NCBI RefSeq assembly: GCF_024584805.1 | Contig: NZ_CP075715.1 | Location: forward strand, 5,923,526-5,987,525 | Direction of reading: 5' to 3' | Origin: Streptomyces sp. FIT100 | GTDB lineage: Bacteria; Actinomycetota; Actinomycetes; Streptomycetales; Streptomycetaceae | DNA length: 64,000 bases | Part shown: piece by piece, positions 25,101 through 33,989 of the stretch | How the letters are laid out: each line of letters begins with the position of its first letter | Position numbering within the stretch: position 1 is the first letter of the stretch | Position numbers and translations under genes: made by a program | The notes under the pieces: generated by a model | Database searches by the model: none | The model's input: only the letters and a program-made list of their open reading frames with translations | Told to the model about the DNA's origin: nothing

Positions 25101-26811
25101 CCCCGACGCGGGACTCGTACACCATCTCCTCGTCGAGCTCGCCGACCCGGCCCCCGCCCTTCTTGGGGTCCGCCCCGGCGAGGAAGACACCGAACAGACC
25201 CCGGTCCGGGATCGTGCCGCCCGAGGTGACCGCGAGCCGCTGCGCGCCGGGACGCCCCGTGACCGTCCCGGTGACCCGGTCCCACACCACGCGCGGACGC
25301 AACTCCGCGAAGGCGTCGGACGGATAGCGCCCCGCGAGCATGTCCAGCACGGCCGTGAAGGCCGACTCGGGCAGCGAGGCGAAGGGCGCGGCGCGCCGCA
25401 CCAGGGCGAGCAGATCGTCGACCTGCCAGCTGTCGAGGGCGACCATGGCGACGAGCTGCTGCGCCAGCACGTCCAGCGGGTTGGCGGGGATGCGGAGCGA
25501 CTCGATCGAACCGGTGCGCATCCGCTCGGTCACCACGGCCGCCTGGACCAGATCGCCCCGGTACTTGGGGAAGACCACGCCCGTGGAGACCGCGCCGACC
25601 TGGTGCCCCGCGCGGCCCACGCGCTGCAGACCGGAGGCGACGGACGGCGGTGACTCGACCTGGACGACCAGGTCCACGGCGCCCATGTCGATGCCCAGCT
25701 CCAGACTGGACGTCGCGACGACCGCGGGCAGTCGGCCCGCCTTCAGGTCCTCCTCGACGAGGGCACGCTGCTCCTTGGAGACCGAGCCGTGATGGGCGCG
25801 GGCGAGCAGCGCCGGGGCGCCGTGCGCCGCCCCGGACTGCGCCATGATCTCGGCCGGGGGAGCGCCCTCGGGGAGCGGCTCTCCCACGGCCCTTTCGTAC
25901 GCGATCTCGTTCAGCCGGTTGCACAACCGCTCCGCCAGACGACGGGAGTTCGCGAAGACGATCGTCGAACGGTGAGCCTGCACCAGGTCCGCGATCCGCT
26001 CCTCCACATGCGGCCAGATCGACGGCTTCTCACCTGGGCTGTCCGGCTCGGAGGCCGGTGAGCCGCCGAGCTCGCCCAGGTCCTCGACCGGGACGACGAC
26101 GGAGAGGTCGAACTCCTTGCCGGACGGCGGCTGGACGATCTCCACCTTGCGCTGCGGCGAGAGATAGCGGGCCACCTCGTCCACGGGCCGGACCGTGGCC
26201 GAGAGCCCGATCCGGCGGGCCGGGCGCGGCAGCAACTCGTCCAGCCGCTCCAGCGACAGGGCGAGGTGCGCGCCCCTCTTGGTCCCCGCGACCGCGTGCA
26301 CCTCGTCCAGGATCACCGTCTCGACGCCGGTCAGCGCCTCGCGAGTGGAGGACGTGAGCATCAGGAACAACGACTCGGGGGTCGTGATCAGGATGTCCGG
26401 CGGACGGGTCGCCAGTGCCCTGCGCTCGGCGGCCGGGGTGTCACCGGAGCGGATCCCGACCCGCACCTCGGGCTCCGGCAGGCCCAGGCGAACGGACTCC
26501 TGGCGGATACCGGTCAGCGGGCTGCGCAGATTCCGCTCGACATCGACCGCGAGCGCCTTCAGCGGGGACACGTACAGCACACGGCAGCGCTTCTTCGCGT
26601 CCGCGGGCGGCGGACCGGACGCCAGCCGGTCCAGGGCCGCGAGGAACGCGGCCAGGGTCTTTCCGGAGCCGGTCGGGGCGACGACCAGCACGTCCGAACC
26701 CCGTCCGATCGCCTGCCAGGCGCCCTCCTGGGCCGCGGTGGGCGCACGGAACGCCCCCGTGAACCATCCGCGGGTCGCGGGGGAGAAGGCGTCGAGCGCG
26801 GTCCTGGACAT
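22186..26811 (-). CDS. lhr: Lhr, large ATP-dependent DNA helicase
   Basis: 1541-aa SF2 helicase. Walker A APTGSGKT (residues 45-52), DEVH box (ILDEVHAVAG), motif IV/V region (RAHHGSVSKEQR) and motif VI QRVGRAGH are all present; a winged-helix and the long Lhr-specific C-terminal part follow. Mycobacterial Lhr is a 3'-to-5' translocase and RNA:DNA helicase linked to DNA repair, and this length fits. Start: ATG 26811 (MSRTAL); a longer frame to 26919 overlaps the divergent AraC gene and is unlikely. Followed by nei. Confidence 0.93.
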   Translation of the reverse strand: MSRTALDAFSPATRGWFTGAFRAPTAAQEGAWQAIGRGSDVLVVAPTGSGKTLAAFLAALDRLASGPPPADAKKRCRVLYVSPLKALAVDVERNLRSPLTGIRQESVRLGLPEPEVRVGIRSGDTPAAERRALATRPPDILITTPESLFLMLTSSTREALTGVETVILDEVHAVAGTKRGAHLALSLERLDELLPRPARRIGLSATVRPVDEVARYLSPQRKVEIVQPPSGKEFDLSVVVPVEDLGELGGSPASEPDSPGEKPSIWPHVEERIADLVQAHRSTIVFANSRRLAERLCNRLNEIAYERAVGEPLPEGAPPAEIMAQSGAAHGAPALLARAHHGSVSKEQRALVEEDLKAGRLPAVVATSSLELGIDMGAVDLVVQVESPPSVASGLQRVGRAGHQVGAVSTGVVFPKYRGDLVQAAVVTERMRTGSIESLRIPANPLDVLAQQLVAMVALDSWQVDDLLALVRRAAPFASLPESAFTAVLDMLAGRYPSDAFAELRPRVVWDRVTGTVTGRPGAQRLAVTSGGTIPDRGLFGVFLAGADPKKGGGRVGELDEEMVYESRVGDVFTLGTTSWRIEDITRDRVLVSPAPGVPGRLPFWKGDQLGRPLELGRAVGAFLREVGSLSEEDARLRLMTAGLDAWAAGNVLAYLDEQRRACGHVPDDRTILVERFRDELGDWRVVVHSPFGAQVHAPWALALGARLAERYGMDAQVMHADDGIVLRLPDADLMGLDLLDQDPVHSDTAYDSEQAPVGAADTVFDKGEIGGLVTDQVGGSALFASRFRECAARALLLPRRSPGRRTPLWQQRQRAAQLLQVASEFGSFPIVLEAVRECLQDVFDVPGLEELMGDIESRRVRLVEVTTPEPSPFARSLLFGYVAQFLYEGDSPLAERRAAALSLDSRLLAELLGQAELRELLDADVLTELERELQWLAEDRRIKDAEGVADALRVLGPLTTAELAGRGADPRWPEELAGARRAIRVRIAGGDHWAAIEDAGRLRDALGTALPVGVPEAFMEPVKDPLGDLLARFARTHGPFTSSQAAARFGLGAAVTDGALQRLAAGGRVVQGEFHPSGIGQEWCDAAVLRRLRRRSLAALRQELEPVTPAALATFLPQWQHLGNNSLRGIDGLARSVEQLQGAPVPASALEKLILPSRVSGYSPALLDELTTTGEVVWAGAGALPGKDGWVSLYLADAAPLLLPQPHPLEPTALHESVLAALSGGYGLFFRQIADQVRATTHPDATDLQLADVLWELAWSGRLTNDTLAPLRSLLGSGRTAGSTAHRAKRTVPRGRYGSLTAAAARPVSRTGPPTVSGRWSLLPAQEPDPTHRAHALARTLLDRHGVVTRGAVAAEGVEGGFSATYRILSAFEDSGQARRGYVVEGLGAAQFAMDGAVDRLRAAATARDRADGQAAPRAVVLAAADPANAYGAALPWPEPPTDAGHKPGRKAGSLVVLVDGELTLYMERGGKTLLSWPTEPDAPPLRAATDALASAALAGTLGTVTVERINGASSLTSRLARTLEESGFHATPRGLRIRA

Positions 26812-26866
26812 GCACCCATCCTGCACCCGACCACTGACAACCGCCCCGACCTGCGAGAATGTCCGT

Positions 26867-27700
26867 ATGGCCAAGGACGAGTGGGCGCGGCTCTGGCAGC
26901 ACGAGCGGCTGCCCGGCATCGATCTGCTCAGGGCCCGCTACGTGCGCCACACCTTCCCCCGCCACAGCCACGAGGGGTACGTCTTCGGCACGATCACCGG
27001 CGGGATCGAGGAGGTCGGACTGCCCGGCGGAGTCGTGCACGCCGGGCCCGGCACCGTCGTCATGATCAACCCGGAGGTCCCGCACACCGCCAGGGCCGGG
27101 GTGCCCGAGGGCTGGGTGTACTCGATCCTGTACCCGTCGTCACAGGTGGTCGCCGAGATCGCCGCCGAGACGACGCCGATCCGCGGTACGCCGGGCTTCG
27201 CCGAGACCGATGTGGCCGACCGCCAGGCGGCGCACCTCATCCGCGAGTTCCACCGCGCGGCGGAGCAGGGCAACGCCCTCGCCGCCGACAGCGTGCTGAG
27301 GATCGTGGTCGCCCGGATGCTGCGCCGGTACGGGAGCGCACTGCCGACGCGTGAGACGCGAACGGCCGGCGCACTCAACGCGGAGCGCGCCCGGGCGCTG
27401 CTGGAGGAGCGCATGGACGACCCGCCCACGCTCCATGCCCTGGCCTCCGAGCTCGGCACCAGCCCGTTCGCCCTGCTGCGCGCCTTCCGCGACAGCTACG
27501 GGATGCCCCCGCACACCTGGCTCACCGACGCGCGGGTCCGCCGCGCCCGCCAGTTGCTGGACGGGGGCGCCGCTCCGGCGGAGGCCGCCGTCTCGGTCGG
27601 CTTCACCGACCAGCCCCATCTCACCCGGCACTTCGCGCGGATCGTGGGCGTGCCGCCCGGCGCGTACCAGCGGGGGCGCGGGCTCGGCGCCGCCCGCTGA
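26867..27700 (+). CDS. AraC-family transcriptional regulator
   Basis: 277-aa regulator with an N-terminal cupin-like sensing domain (residues ~1-160; HSHEGYVFGTI, PEVPHT) and two C-terminal helix-turn-helix motifs (~180-275; LASELGTSPFALLRAF, AVSVGFTDQPHLTRHF). The ligand is probably an amino acid or small metabolite, since azlC-azlD for branched-chain amino acid export follow. Start ATG 26867. A -10-like GAGAAT lies 6 nt upstream and no Shine-Dalgarno is seen, so it may be leaderless. Divergent from lhr, with a 55-bp gap. Confidence 0.88.
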   Translation: MAKDEWARLWQHERLPGIDLLRARYVRHTFPRHSHEGYVFGTITGGIEEVGLPGGVVHAGPGTVVMINPEVPHTARAGVPEGWVYSILYPSSQVVAEIAAETTPIRGTPGFAETDVADRQAAHLIREFHRAAEQGNALAADSVLRIVVARMLRRYGSALPTRETRTAGALNAERARALLEERMDDPPTLHALASELGTSPFALLRAFRDSYGMPPHTWLTDARVRRARQLLDGGAAPAEAAVSVGFTDQPHLTRHFARIVGVPPGAYQRGRGLGAAR

Positions 27701-27774
27701 CGCAGGCGCGGGGCCGGGCGGGCGCGCAAGAACGTACAAGACCGGGTCCGGAGCGCTCCCGTACCGTCCACGAC

Positions 27775-28701
27775 GTGGCAGAACGGACAGCACCAGCAGA
27801 CATACCCATGGATCCCACGACCCCCATGGATCCCACGACCCCCATGGACACGACGGCCCCCTTGGACGACGGGCCGACGACCGAGGCTCCCACGCCGGCG
27901 TCCTCCACCCCGTCGTCCTCCGAGCCGGCGGCTCCCGCGGACGTACCGGCGAAAGCCGATACCGCCGTCGTACGCGACGCCCTCGGCGTCGGGGTCGCCG
28001 TGGGACTCTCGGGCTTCGCCTTCGGCGTCACCGCGGCGGGCGCGGGACTCGGCCTCCTGCAGATCTGCGCGCTCAGCCTGCTCGTCTTCACCGGCGCCTC
28101 CCAGTTCGCGCTGGTGGGTGCGCTGGCGGCGGGCGGCAACCCGCACACCGCCGCGGCGGGCGCCTTCTTCCTCGGTACCCGCAACGCCTTCTACGGCCTG
28201 CGCCTCTCCCAGTTGCTCGCCGTGCCGCGGGCCGTGCGGCCCTTCGCCGCCCACTGGGTCATCGACGAGACCGCGGCAGTCGCCCTGGCCCAGCCCACCC
28301 GTCGTGCCGCACGCCTGGGCTTCACCGTCACCGGCCTCACGCTCTACGTGCTGTGGAACCTGACCACGCTGCTCGGGGCGCTCGGCGCGGAGGCGATCGG
28401 CGACACCGACGCCTGGGGGCTCGACGCCGCAGGGCCCGCGGTCTTCCTCGCCCTGCTCGCACCCATGCTGCGTACGTCCACCGAGCGGGTCGTCGCCGGC
28501 GTCGCGGTCGTCCTCGGGCTCGGCCTGCTGCCGGTGCTCCCCGCAGGGGTGCCCGTGCTCGTCGCGGCGCTCGCCGCGCCCGCAGTCCTCTGGCTCGAAG
28601 GCCGCAGGATCGGGAACAAGCGGAGCCCCAGCGACCGGACCACCGGTGACCTGGCCACCAGCGACTCGACCACCAACAAGCGGAAGGCAGCGGACCGTTG
28701 A
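27775..28701 (+). CDS. azlC: AzlC-family amino acid exporter, large subunit
   Basis: 308-aa membrane protein. Residues ~70-280 are the AzlC domain, with about six to seven hydrophobic helices and the conserved GASQFALVGALAAGG and FLGTRNAFYGLRL segments. With AzlD it exports branched-chain amino acids or analogues. An unusual 65-residue N-tail carries MDPTTP repeats from an 18-bp DNA repeat (27808-27861) and Pro/Ser/Thr-rich sequence. Start GTG 27775: TACCGT lies 7 nt upstream (leaderless spacing) and there is no ribosome binding site for later ATGs. The stop overlaps the azlD start. Confidence 0.85.
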   Translation: MAERTAPADIPMDPTTPMDPTTPMDTTAPLDDGPTTEAPTPASSTPSSSEPAAPADVPAKADTAVVRDALGVGVAVGLSGFAFGVTAAGAGLGLLQICALSLLVFTGASQFALVGALAAGGNPHTAAAGAFFLGTRNAFYGLRLSQLLAVPRAVRPFAAHWVIDETAAVALAQPTRRAARLGFTVTGLTLYVLWNLTTLLGALGAEAIGDTDAWGLDAAGPAVFLALLAPMLRTSTERVVAGVAVVLGLGLLPVLPAGVPVLVAALAAPAVLWLEGRRIGNKRSPSDRTTGDLATSDSTTNKRKAADR

Positions 28702-29006
28702 ACGTCTGGATCGCGATCGGGGCGACCGCGGCCGCCTGCTACCTCGTCAAACTGGCGGGGCTCCTGGTCCCCGCCGGAGTCCTGGAGCGCCCGCTCGTCC
28801 AGCGGCTCGCCGCCCTGCTCCCCGTCGCGCTGCTGGCCGCACTCACGGCGCAGGAGACGTTCAGTTCCGGCAGCGCCCTGGTCTTCGACGCGAGGGCCGC
28901 GGGACTGGGCGCGGCGGCCGTCGCCCTGGTGCTCCGTGCGCCGTTCCTCGTTGTCGTCGCGGCGGCCGTCCTCGTCACCGCGGGCGTGCGCGCGCTCGGG
29001 GGCTGA
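28698..29006 (+). CDS. azlD: AzlD-family amino acid exporter, small subunit
   Basis: 102-aa protein with three to four hydrophobic helices (IAIGATAAACYLVKLAGLLV near the start; LVLRAPFLVVVAAAVLV near the end), the size and pattern of AzlD. It uses a rare TTG start, overlapping the azlC stop in TTGA, with GGAAGG upstream. That overlap decides the start and implies coupled translation with AzlC. Confidence 0.85.
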   Translation: MNVWIAIGATAAACYLVKLAGLLVPAGVLERPLVQRLAALLPVALLAALTAQETFSSGSALVFDARAAGLGAAAVALVLRAPFLVVVAAAVLVTAGVRALGG

Positions 29007-29088
29007 CACGCCGGAGGCCGACGTCCCTGAGGTCGGCACGCCGGAAGCCGGCACCCCGGAGGCCGGCGCATGGGGCCCACGCCCTCCC

Positions 29089-29994
29089 TCAGCGCAGCGC
29101 CCGTCCGTGCGCTCTGAGGGTCCGCAGCGCCTCGATCGACACGATCGGGCGGGACTCCAGGGCCGTGCCCGGTGCCCATTCGCGCCAGCGGATGGGCCAG
29201 CCACCGTCCCTCTGCTGCTCACTCGCGAGATGGTCGAGCGAACGCTCCATCTCCTCGTCCGTGAACCAGCGGCGCGCGAGCGAGCCCGGCAGGCGCGCGA
29301 AGTCGTACGGGAAGTGCCGCTCGCCCGGCGCGTACCCCGGGGCGACCGGATACGAGTCCTGCCGCCCCGGGTCGAGGACCACGAGCCGCTGCTCGCGCAC
29401 CAGCCGTCCGAGCCGGTCCGCCGCAGCCTCGGCGCGGGACCGGTCCGGGACGCCGTCCAGGAACGCGACCGCCGCCTCGATCTCGTACGGATGCGACTTC
29501 TCCAACGCGTCGACCGCTGCCCAGCAGAAGTCGGTCGCCCGGAACAGCCAGGCGTGCCACACCTGATTGCGGTGCAGCAGCCCGACGACCGGCCCGGTCG
29601 CCAGCAGCTCGCTCGGGGGGTCGTCGACGACCGGGATGAACGGCGCCGAGGGATAGCCGCGCTGAGAGGGGTGGATCGCGGGGAGCGCGCCGTCCTCGGT
29701 GGCCACGTCCGTGAAGTAGCGGCAGATCCGTTCCACCCGCAGTCCGCCGCAGCGTCCGATGGAGTCCAGGACCCGCAGCGCGTGCGCCGTGTGCAGCGGC
29801 TGGCTCACGGGGCCGCGCAGATCGGGGTCCAGGGCGTGTCCGTACCCGCCGTCGGCGTTGAGATACGCGCTGAGCGCGGCCTCGACCGGTTCCGCGTCCG
29901 CGCCCAGGAAGTGGTACGCGAACCGCCGCTGCTCGAGCACACGGGCCGTCAGCCAGATGAAGTGCTCGGCACGTGCCAAGGGTGTTCCAGCCAT
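29089..29994 (-). CDS. conserved actinobacterial protein, possible alpha/alpha-barrel fold
   Basis: 301 residues with no signal or membrane segment. Motifs such as LNADGGYGHALDPDLRG and QRDGGWPIRW resemble the repeated QW-like motifs of prenyltransferase/squalene-cyclase toroids, so a similar alpha-helical barrel is possible; no catalytic motif is recognised. Start ATG 29994, with TACGGT 6 nt upstream and no Shine-Dalgarno, suggesting a leaderless mRNA. Convergent with azlD and divergent from the DUF3046 gene. Function unknown. Confidence 0.65.
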   Translation of the reverse strand: MAGTPLARAEHFIWLTARVLEQRRFAYHFLGADAEPVEAALSAYLNADGGYGHALDPDLRGPVSQPLHTAHALRVLDSIGRCGGLRVERICRYFTDVATEDGALPAIHPSQRGYPSAPFIPVVDDPPSELLATGPVVGLLHRNQVWHAWLFRATDFCWAAVDALEKSHPYEIEAAVAFLDGVPDRSRAEAAADRLGRLVREQRLVVLDPGRQDSYPVAPGYAPGERHFPYDFARLPGSLARRWFTDEEMERSLDHLASEQQRDGGWPIRWREWAPGTALESRPIVSIEALRTLRAHGRALR

Positions 29995-30073
29995 GTTCCG
30001 ACCGTAGGACGGAAAGGGCTTTCGGCAAGGGGGACCGGCTCGGCTGCACTCTCAGGAGCGCGATACTGGGGTC

Positions 30074-30268
30074 ATGCGGTTGACGATTTTCTGGGAGCGC
30101 ATGGAAGAGCACTTCGGCGCGGCGTACGCCGATTCCTTCGCGCGCGACCATGTGATGGCCGAGCTCGGCGGCCGCACGGTGCACGAGGCACTGGCCGCCG
30201 GGTGGGAGACGAAGGACGTCTGGCGCGGGGTGTGCGCCGCGATGGGGATCCCCGCGGACAAGAGATGA
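30074..30268 (+). CDS. DUF3046 protein
   Basis: 64-aa protein (MRLTIFWERMEEHFG start, WETKDVWRGVC near the end) matching the DUF3046 family, which in actinobacteria regularly lies just upstream of recA. Function unknown. Start ATG 30074 with a -10-like GATACT 6 nt upstream, so possibly leaderless. Confidence 0.85.
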   Translation: MRLTIFWERMEEHFGAAYADSFARDHVMAELGGRTVHEALAAGWETKDVWRGVCAAMGIPADKR

Positions 30269-30376
30269 GCGGGGACGCGCGGCGCCGAACCGGGGCTTTC
30301 CGCGGGCCGATGGCGAGTTGGGGTGTTTTCCACAGGCTGTCGTCCGGTTGTCGGGGCGGTGCGCGAGACTTGGTCC

Positions 30377-31873
30377 GTGGCACCGACTGACGAGACCGTC
30401 CAAGACGAGAACCGTCCGCCCGTCCGGCCCTCGCAGACCGGGCGGGCGGACGTCGACGCCGTGCGCCCGCCGGCGGGGGGCGAGGAAGCGCCGACGGTCC
30501 CCGCGCCCGCGGCCGCAGGGCAGCTCCGGTCGGGCCCGGCGCAGGCGGCTTCGCCGCCCGGCGATGCGGCGCGCGACGGCGACGGGCCACGCGACGGCGG
30601 CGCACTGCCGGATGCCGGTGCACTGCGCGACGGTGGCGCGCTGTCGGATGGCGCGGTTGCCGCCGGAGCCGGCAGGCCCGTCGGCTCCGGAGTCGGCGGG
30701 AGCGGCCGTATGCCCCGGTGGCTGCCCCGTGCCATGGTCCTCGCGCTGGCGCTCTACGCCTGCTTCCAACTCGGCAGCTGGGCGTTCCACCAGCTCGTCG
30801 GGCTGCTCATCAACGTCCTGATCGCGTTCTTCGTGGCGCTGGCCATCGAGCCCGCGGTCGGTCGCATGGCGGCTCGCGGCATGCGCCGCGGATTCGCCAC
30901 CTTCATCGTCTTCTTCGCGGTCCTGGTGGCCGCCGTCGGCTTCGTCGTGCTGCTCGGCTCGATGCTGGCGGGCCAGATAGTCGAGATGGTCGAGGACTTC
31001 CCCAAGTATCTCGACCAGGTGATCAACTGGATCAACGAGACCTTCCGCACCGAGCTGTCCCGTGTCGAGATGCAGGACAGCGTGCTGCGCTCCGACTGGC
31101 TGCGGAAATACGTCGAGAACGGCGCGACCGGCGTGCTCGACATCTCCGCGACCGTGCTCGGCGGGCTGTTCAAGCTGCTGACGATATTCCTCTTCTCCTT
31201 CTACTTCGCGGCCGACGGACCCCGGCTGCGGCGTGCGCTCTGCTCGGTGCTGCCGCCCGCGAAGCAGGCGGAGGTGCTGCGTGCCTGGGAGATCGCGGTC
31301 GACAAGACCGGCGGGTACATCTACTCGCGCGGTCTGATGGCACTGATCTCCGGAGTCGCGCACTACGTCCTGCTGGCGCTGCTCGGCGTGCCGTACGCTC
31401 CGGCGCTGGCGGTGTGGGTGGGCCTCGTCTCCCAGTTCATCCCCACGATCGGTACGTATCTGGCGGGCGCCCTGCCGATGCTGATCGCGTTCACGGTCAA
31501 CCCCTGGTACGCGCTGTGGGTGCTCGGCTTCGTGCTGATCTACCAGCAGTTCGAGAACTATGTGCTGCAGCCGAAGCTCACCGCCAGGACCGTCGACATC
31601 CACCCCGCGGTGGCGTTCGGCTCGGTCGTCGCGGGCACCGCGCTGCTGGGTGCGGTCGGCGCGCTGATCGCGATCCCGGCGGTCGCGACGCTCCAGGCGT
31701 TCCTCGGTGCGTACGTGAAGCGGTACGACGTGACGGACGACCCGCGCGTCCACGGCCACCGGCGCCACGGCGAGGCGGTGGTGGCCCGCCTTCAGCAGGT
31801 GCTGAGCAGCAGAGGCGCGGGCGGAAAGCGGGAGCAGCGGCCGCCCGCGGAGCCTGAGGAAGACCGCGCCTGA
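30377..31873 (+). CDS. AI-2E family transporter (PerM-type permease)
   Basis: 498-aa integral membrane protein. Residues ~1-110 are a low-complexity acidic/Pro/Gly/Ala tail with DGGAL repeats; the rest is the AI-2E transporter domain with about seven to eight membrane helices and the family hallmark FIPTIGTYLAGALP and YQQFENYVLQPK. The family exports small molecules; substrate here is unknown. Start GTG 30377 is supported by GAGACT at 6 nt (leaderless spacing); an in-frame GTG at 30323 is the alternative. Lies between the DUF3046 gene and recA. Confidence 0.82.
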   Translation: MAPTDETVQDENRPPVRPSQTGRADVDAVRPPAGGEEAPTVPAPAAAGQLRSGPAQAASPPGDAARDGDGPRDGGALPDAGALRDGGALSDGAVAAGAGRPVGSGVGGSGRMPRWLPRAMVLALALYACFQLGSWAFHQLVGLLINVLIAFFVALAIEPAVGRMAARGMRRGFATFIVFFAVLVAAVGFVVLLGSMLAGQIVEMVEDFPKYLDQVINWINETFRTELSRVEMQDSVLRSDWLRKYVENGATGVLDISATVLGGLFKLLTIFLFSFYFAADGPRLRRALCSVLPPAKQAEVLRAWEIAVDKTGGYIYSRGLMALISGVAHYVLLALLGVPYAPALAVWVGLVSQFIPTIGTYLAGALPMLIAFTVNPWYALWVLGFVLIYQQFENYVLQPKLTARTVDIHPAVAFGSVVAGTALLGAVGALIAIPAVATLQAFLGAYVKRYDVTDDPRVHGHRRHGEAVVARLQQVLSSRGAGGKREQRPPAEPEEDRA

Positions 31874-31898
31874 GACTCCCCGGGGCCGGGTGGTGCGC

Positions 31899-31927
31899 TT
31901 GACACCAAAATCGAACATACATTCTCA
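31899..31927 (+). promoter_or_regulatory. recA promoter with degenerate SOS box
   Basis: A consensus -35 TTGACA (31899-31904) is followed 17 bp later by a weak -10 (TTCTCA). Overlapping the spacer is GAACATACATTCTC (31913-31926), close to the GAAC-N4-GTTC LexA box of Gram-positive bacteria; only the second half-site is imperfect. I recall a very similar GAACATCCATTCTC upstream of S. lividans recA. LexA repression is therefore likely. Confidence 0.7.
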
Positions 31928-32064
31928 TGGGACTCCAGCCCTTGAAATCCCGGGGTTCTCGCCGGGTTTTCCACAGGTTGGAGGGACGTCGGGGCGCATT
32001 GTCAGTGGCAGGGGTTAGCGTCTTTGACGTGAAGCGATCGACTCAAGCAAACCGGGTGGAACCC

Positions 32065-33198
32065 ATGGCAGGAACCGACCGCGAGAAGGCGCTCGACGCC
32101 GCGCTCGCACAGATTGAACGGCAATTCGGCAAGGGCGCCGTGATGCGCCTCGGCGAGCGGCCGAACGAGCCCATCGAGGTCATCCCCACCGGGTCGACCG
32201 CACTCGACGTCGCGCTCGGCGTCGGCGGCCTGCCGCGCGGCCGTGTGGTGGAGGTGTACGGGCCGGAGTCCTCCGGCAAGACGACCCTGACCCTGCACGC
32301 CGTGGCCAACGCGCAGAAGGCCGGCGGCCAGGTCGCCTTCGTGGACGCCGAGCACGCCCTCGACCCCGAGTACGCGAAGAAGCTCGGCGTCGACATCGAC
32401 AATCTGATCCTGTCCCAGCCGGACAACGGCGAGCAGGCGCTCGAGATCGTCGACATGCTCGTCCGCTCCGGTGCCCTCGACCTGATCGTCATCGACTCCG
32501 TCGCCGCGCTCGTGCCCCGCGCAGAGATCGAGGGTGAGATGGGCGACTCGCACGTGGGTCTCCAGGCCCGCCTGATGAGCCAGGCGCTCCGGAAGATCAC
32601 CAGCGCGCTCAACCAGTCGAAGACCACCGCGATCTTCATCAACCAGCTCCGCGAGAAGATCGGCGTGATGTTCGGCTCGCCGGAGACCACGACCGGTGGC
32701 CGCGCGCTCAAGTTCTACGCCTCGGTGCGCATCGACATCCGCCGTATCGAGACCCTCAAGGACGGCACGGAGGCGGTGGGCAACCGCACCCGCTGCAAGG
32801 TCGTGAAGAACAAGGTGGCGCCCCCCTTCAAGCAGGCCGAGTTCGACATCCTATACGGGCAGGGGATCAGCCGCGAGGGCGGCCTCATCGACATGGGCGT
32901 GGAGCACGGCTTCGTCCGCAAGGCCGGCGCCTGGTACACGTACGAGGGCGACCAGCTCGGCCAGGGCAAGGAGAACGCACGGAACTTCCTGAAGGACAAC
33001 CCCGACCTCGCCAACGAGATCGAGAAGAAGATCAAGGAGAAGCTGGGTGTCGGGGTGAGGCCGGAGGCCCCGTCGGCTGAGCCGGGAGCGGACGCGGCGG
33101 GTGCCGCGGCCGCGGGCGCCGAGCCCGCGAAGGCCGTGCCCGCGCCCGCCACGAAGGCGACGAAGGCCACCAAGGCGGCGGCCTCGGCCAAGAGCTGA
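32065..33198 (+). CDS. recA: RecA recombinase
   Basis: 377-aa RecA: Walker A GPESSGKT (66-73), MAW/Walker B region LIVIDSVAALVP, DNA-binding loops L1 (IEGEMGDSHVG) and L2 (FGSPETTTGG). Catalyses strand exchange and triggers LexA cleavage. The C-terminal 50 residues are an Ala/Lys/Pro-rich extension (ATKATKATKAAAS) typical of Streptomyces RecA. Start ATG 32065 with GGGTGG upstream; the frame stays open further upstream, but the promoter and SOS-like box lie there. recX follows after 8 bp. Confidence 0.98.
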   Translation: MAGTDREKALDAALAQIERQFGKGAVMRLGERPNEPIEVIPTGSTALDVALGVGGLPRGRVVEVYGPESSGKTTLTLHAVANAQKAGGQVAFVDAEHALDPEYAKKLGVDIDNLILSQPDNGEQALEIVDMLVRSGALDLIVIDSVAALVPRAEIEGEMGDSHVGLQARLMSQALRKITSALNQSKTTAIFINQLREKIGVMFGSPETTTGGRALKFYASVRIDIRRIETLKDGTEAVGNRTRCKVVKNKVAPPFKQAEFDILYGQGISREGGLIDMGVEHGFVRKAGAWYTYEGDQLGQGKENARNFLKDNPDLANEIEKKIKEKLGVGVRPEAPSAEPGADAAGAAAAGAEPAKAVPAPATKATKATKAAASAKS

Positions 33199-33206
33199 GC
33201 CGGTCC

Positions 33207-33785
33207 GTGACCCGGCGCACCGAATGGCCGGGCGACAGCCCCGACTCGTCGAGGGCCGAGAAGGAGCTGTCGCCCCAGGATCCGGCCGAGCGGGCGCGGG
33301 CGATCTGCCTGCGCCTGCTCACCGGAACGCCGCGCACGCGGAAGCAACTCCGTGATGCGCTGCACAAGCGGGACATCCCGGAAGAGATCGCCGATGAGGT
33401 CCTGTCCCGGTTCGAGGACGTCGGCCTCATCGACGACGGGGCGTTCGCGGACGCCTGGGTCGAGTCCCGGCACCACGGGCGTGGGCTGGCCCGCCGCGCC
33501 CTCGCACGTGAACTGCGCACCAAGGGCGTCGACTCGGCGCTGATCGACGAGGCGGTCGGGCAGCTCGACCCGGACCAGGAGGAGGCGACCGCCCGCGAAC
33601 TGGTCGCCCGCAGACTGAGGTCCACCCGCGGCCTCGAGCGGGACCGCAGGCTTCGCCGGCTCGCGGGCATGCTCGCCCGCAAGGGGTACTCGGAAGGTAT
33701 GGCCCTGCGCGTCGTCCGCGAGGCACTGGAGCAGGAGGGGGAGGACGTCGAGGGCCTGGACGAGGGCCTGGGCGACCGTTACTGA
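33207..33785 (+). CDS. recX: RecX, RecA regulator
   Basis: 192-aa three-helix-repeat protein (RARAICLRLLTGTPRTRKQL, then FEDVGLIDDGAFADAWV, then KGYSEGMALRVV). RecX binds RecA filaments and blocks their growth and coprotease activity. Start GTG at 33207, 8 bp after recA, so the two genes form one operon. The N-terminal 25 residues are a charged extension. Confidence 0.93.
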   Translation: MTRRTEWPGDSPDSSRAEKELSPQDPAERARAICLRLLTGTPRTRKQLRDALHKRDIPEEIADEVLSRFEDVGLIDDGAFADAWVESRHHGRGLARRALARELRTKGVDSALIDEAVGQLDPDQEEATARELVARRLRSTRGLERDRRLRRLAGMLARKGYSEGMALRVVREALEQEGEDVEGLDEGLGDRY

Positions 33786-33989
33786 CCGGACCGGCGGTGG
33801 AGGGGCATGGCCGGCCGGAGGCCCGGAGGGGACAGGGCGCGGGGGCGGACAACCTCACCCCGGGGCCACCGGCCCGTGCCGGACGGCCGCCTCGGCCGGC
33901 CGCGGGTCACGGGCGCAGCCCGTGCACCTGAGCCGTGGCCGGACACTCCCAGGGCACGGCCGCTGTGCATCTGCCTGCGGACGTGAAGC

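Noticed and set aside
26812..26919. a longer lhr start at 26919
   Set aside because: The extra residues overlap the divergent AraC gene and its probable leaderless promoter; the ATG at 26811 starts the conserved MSRTALDAF segment.
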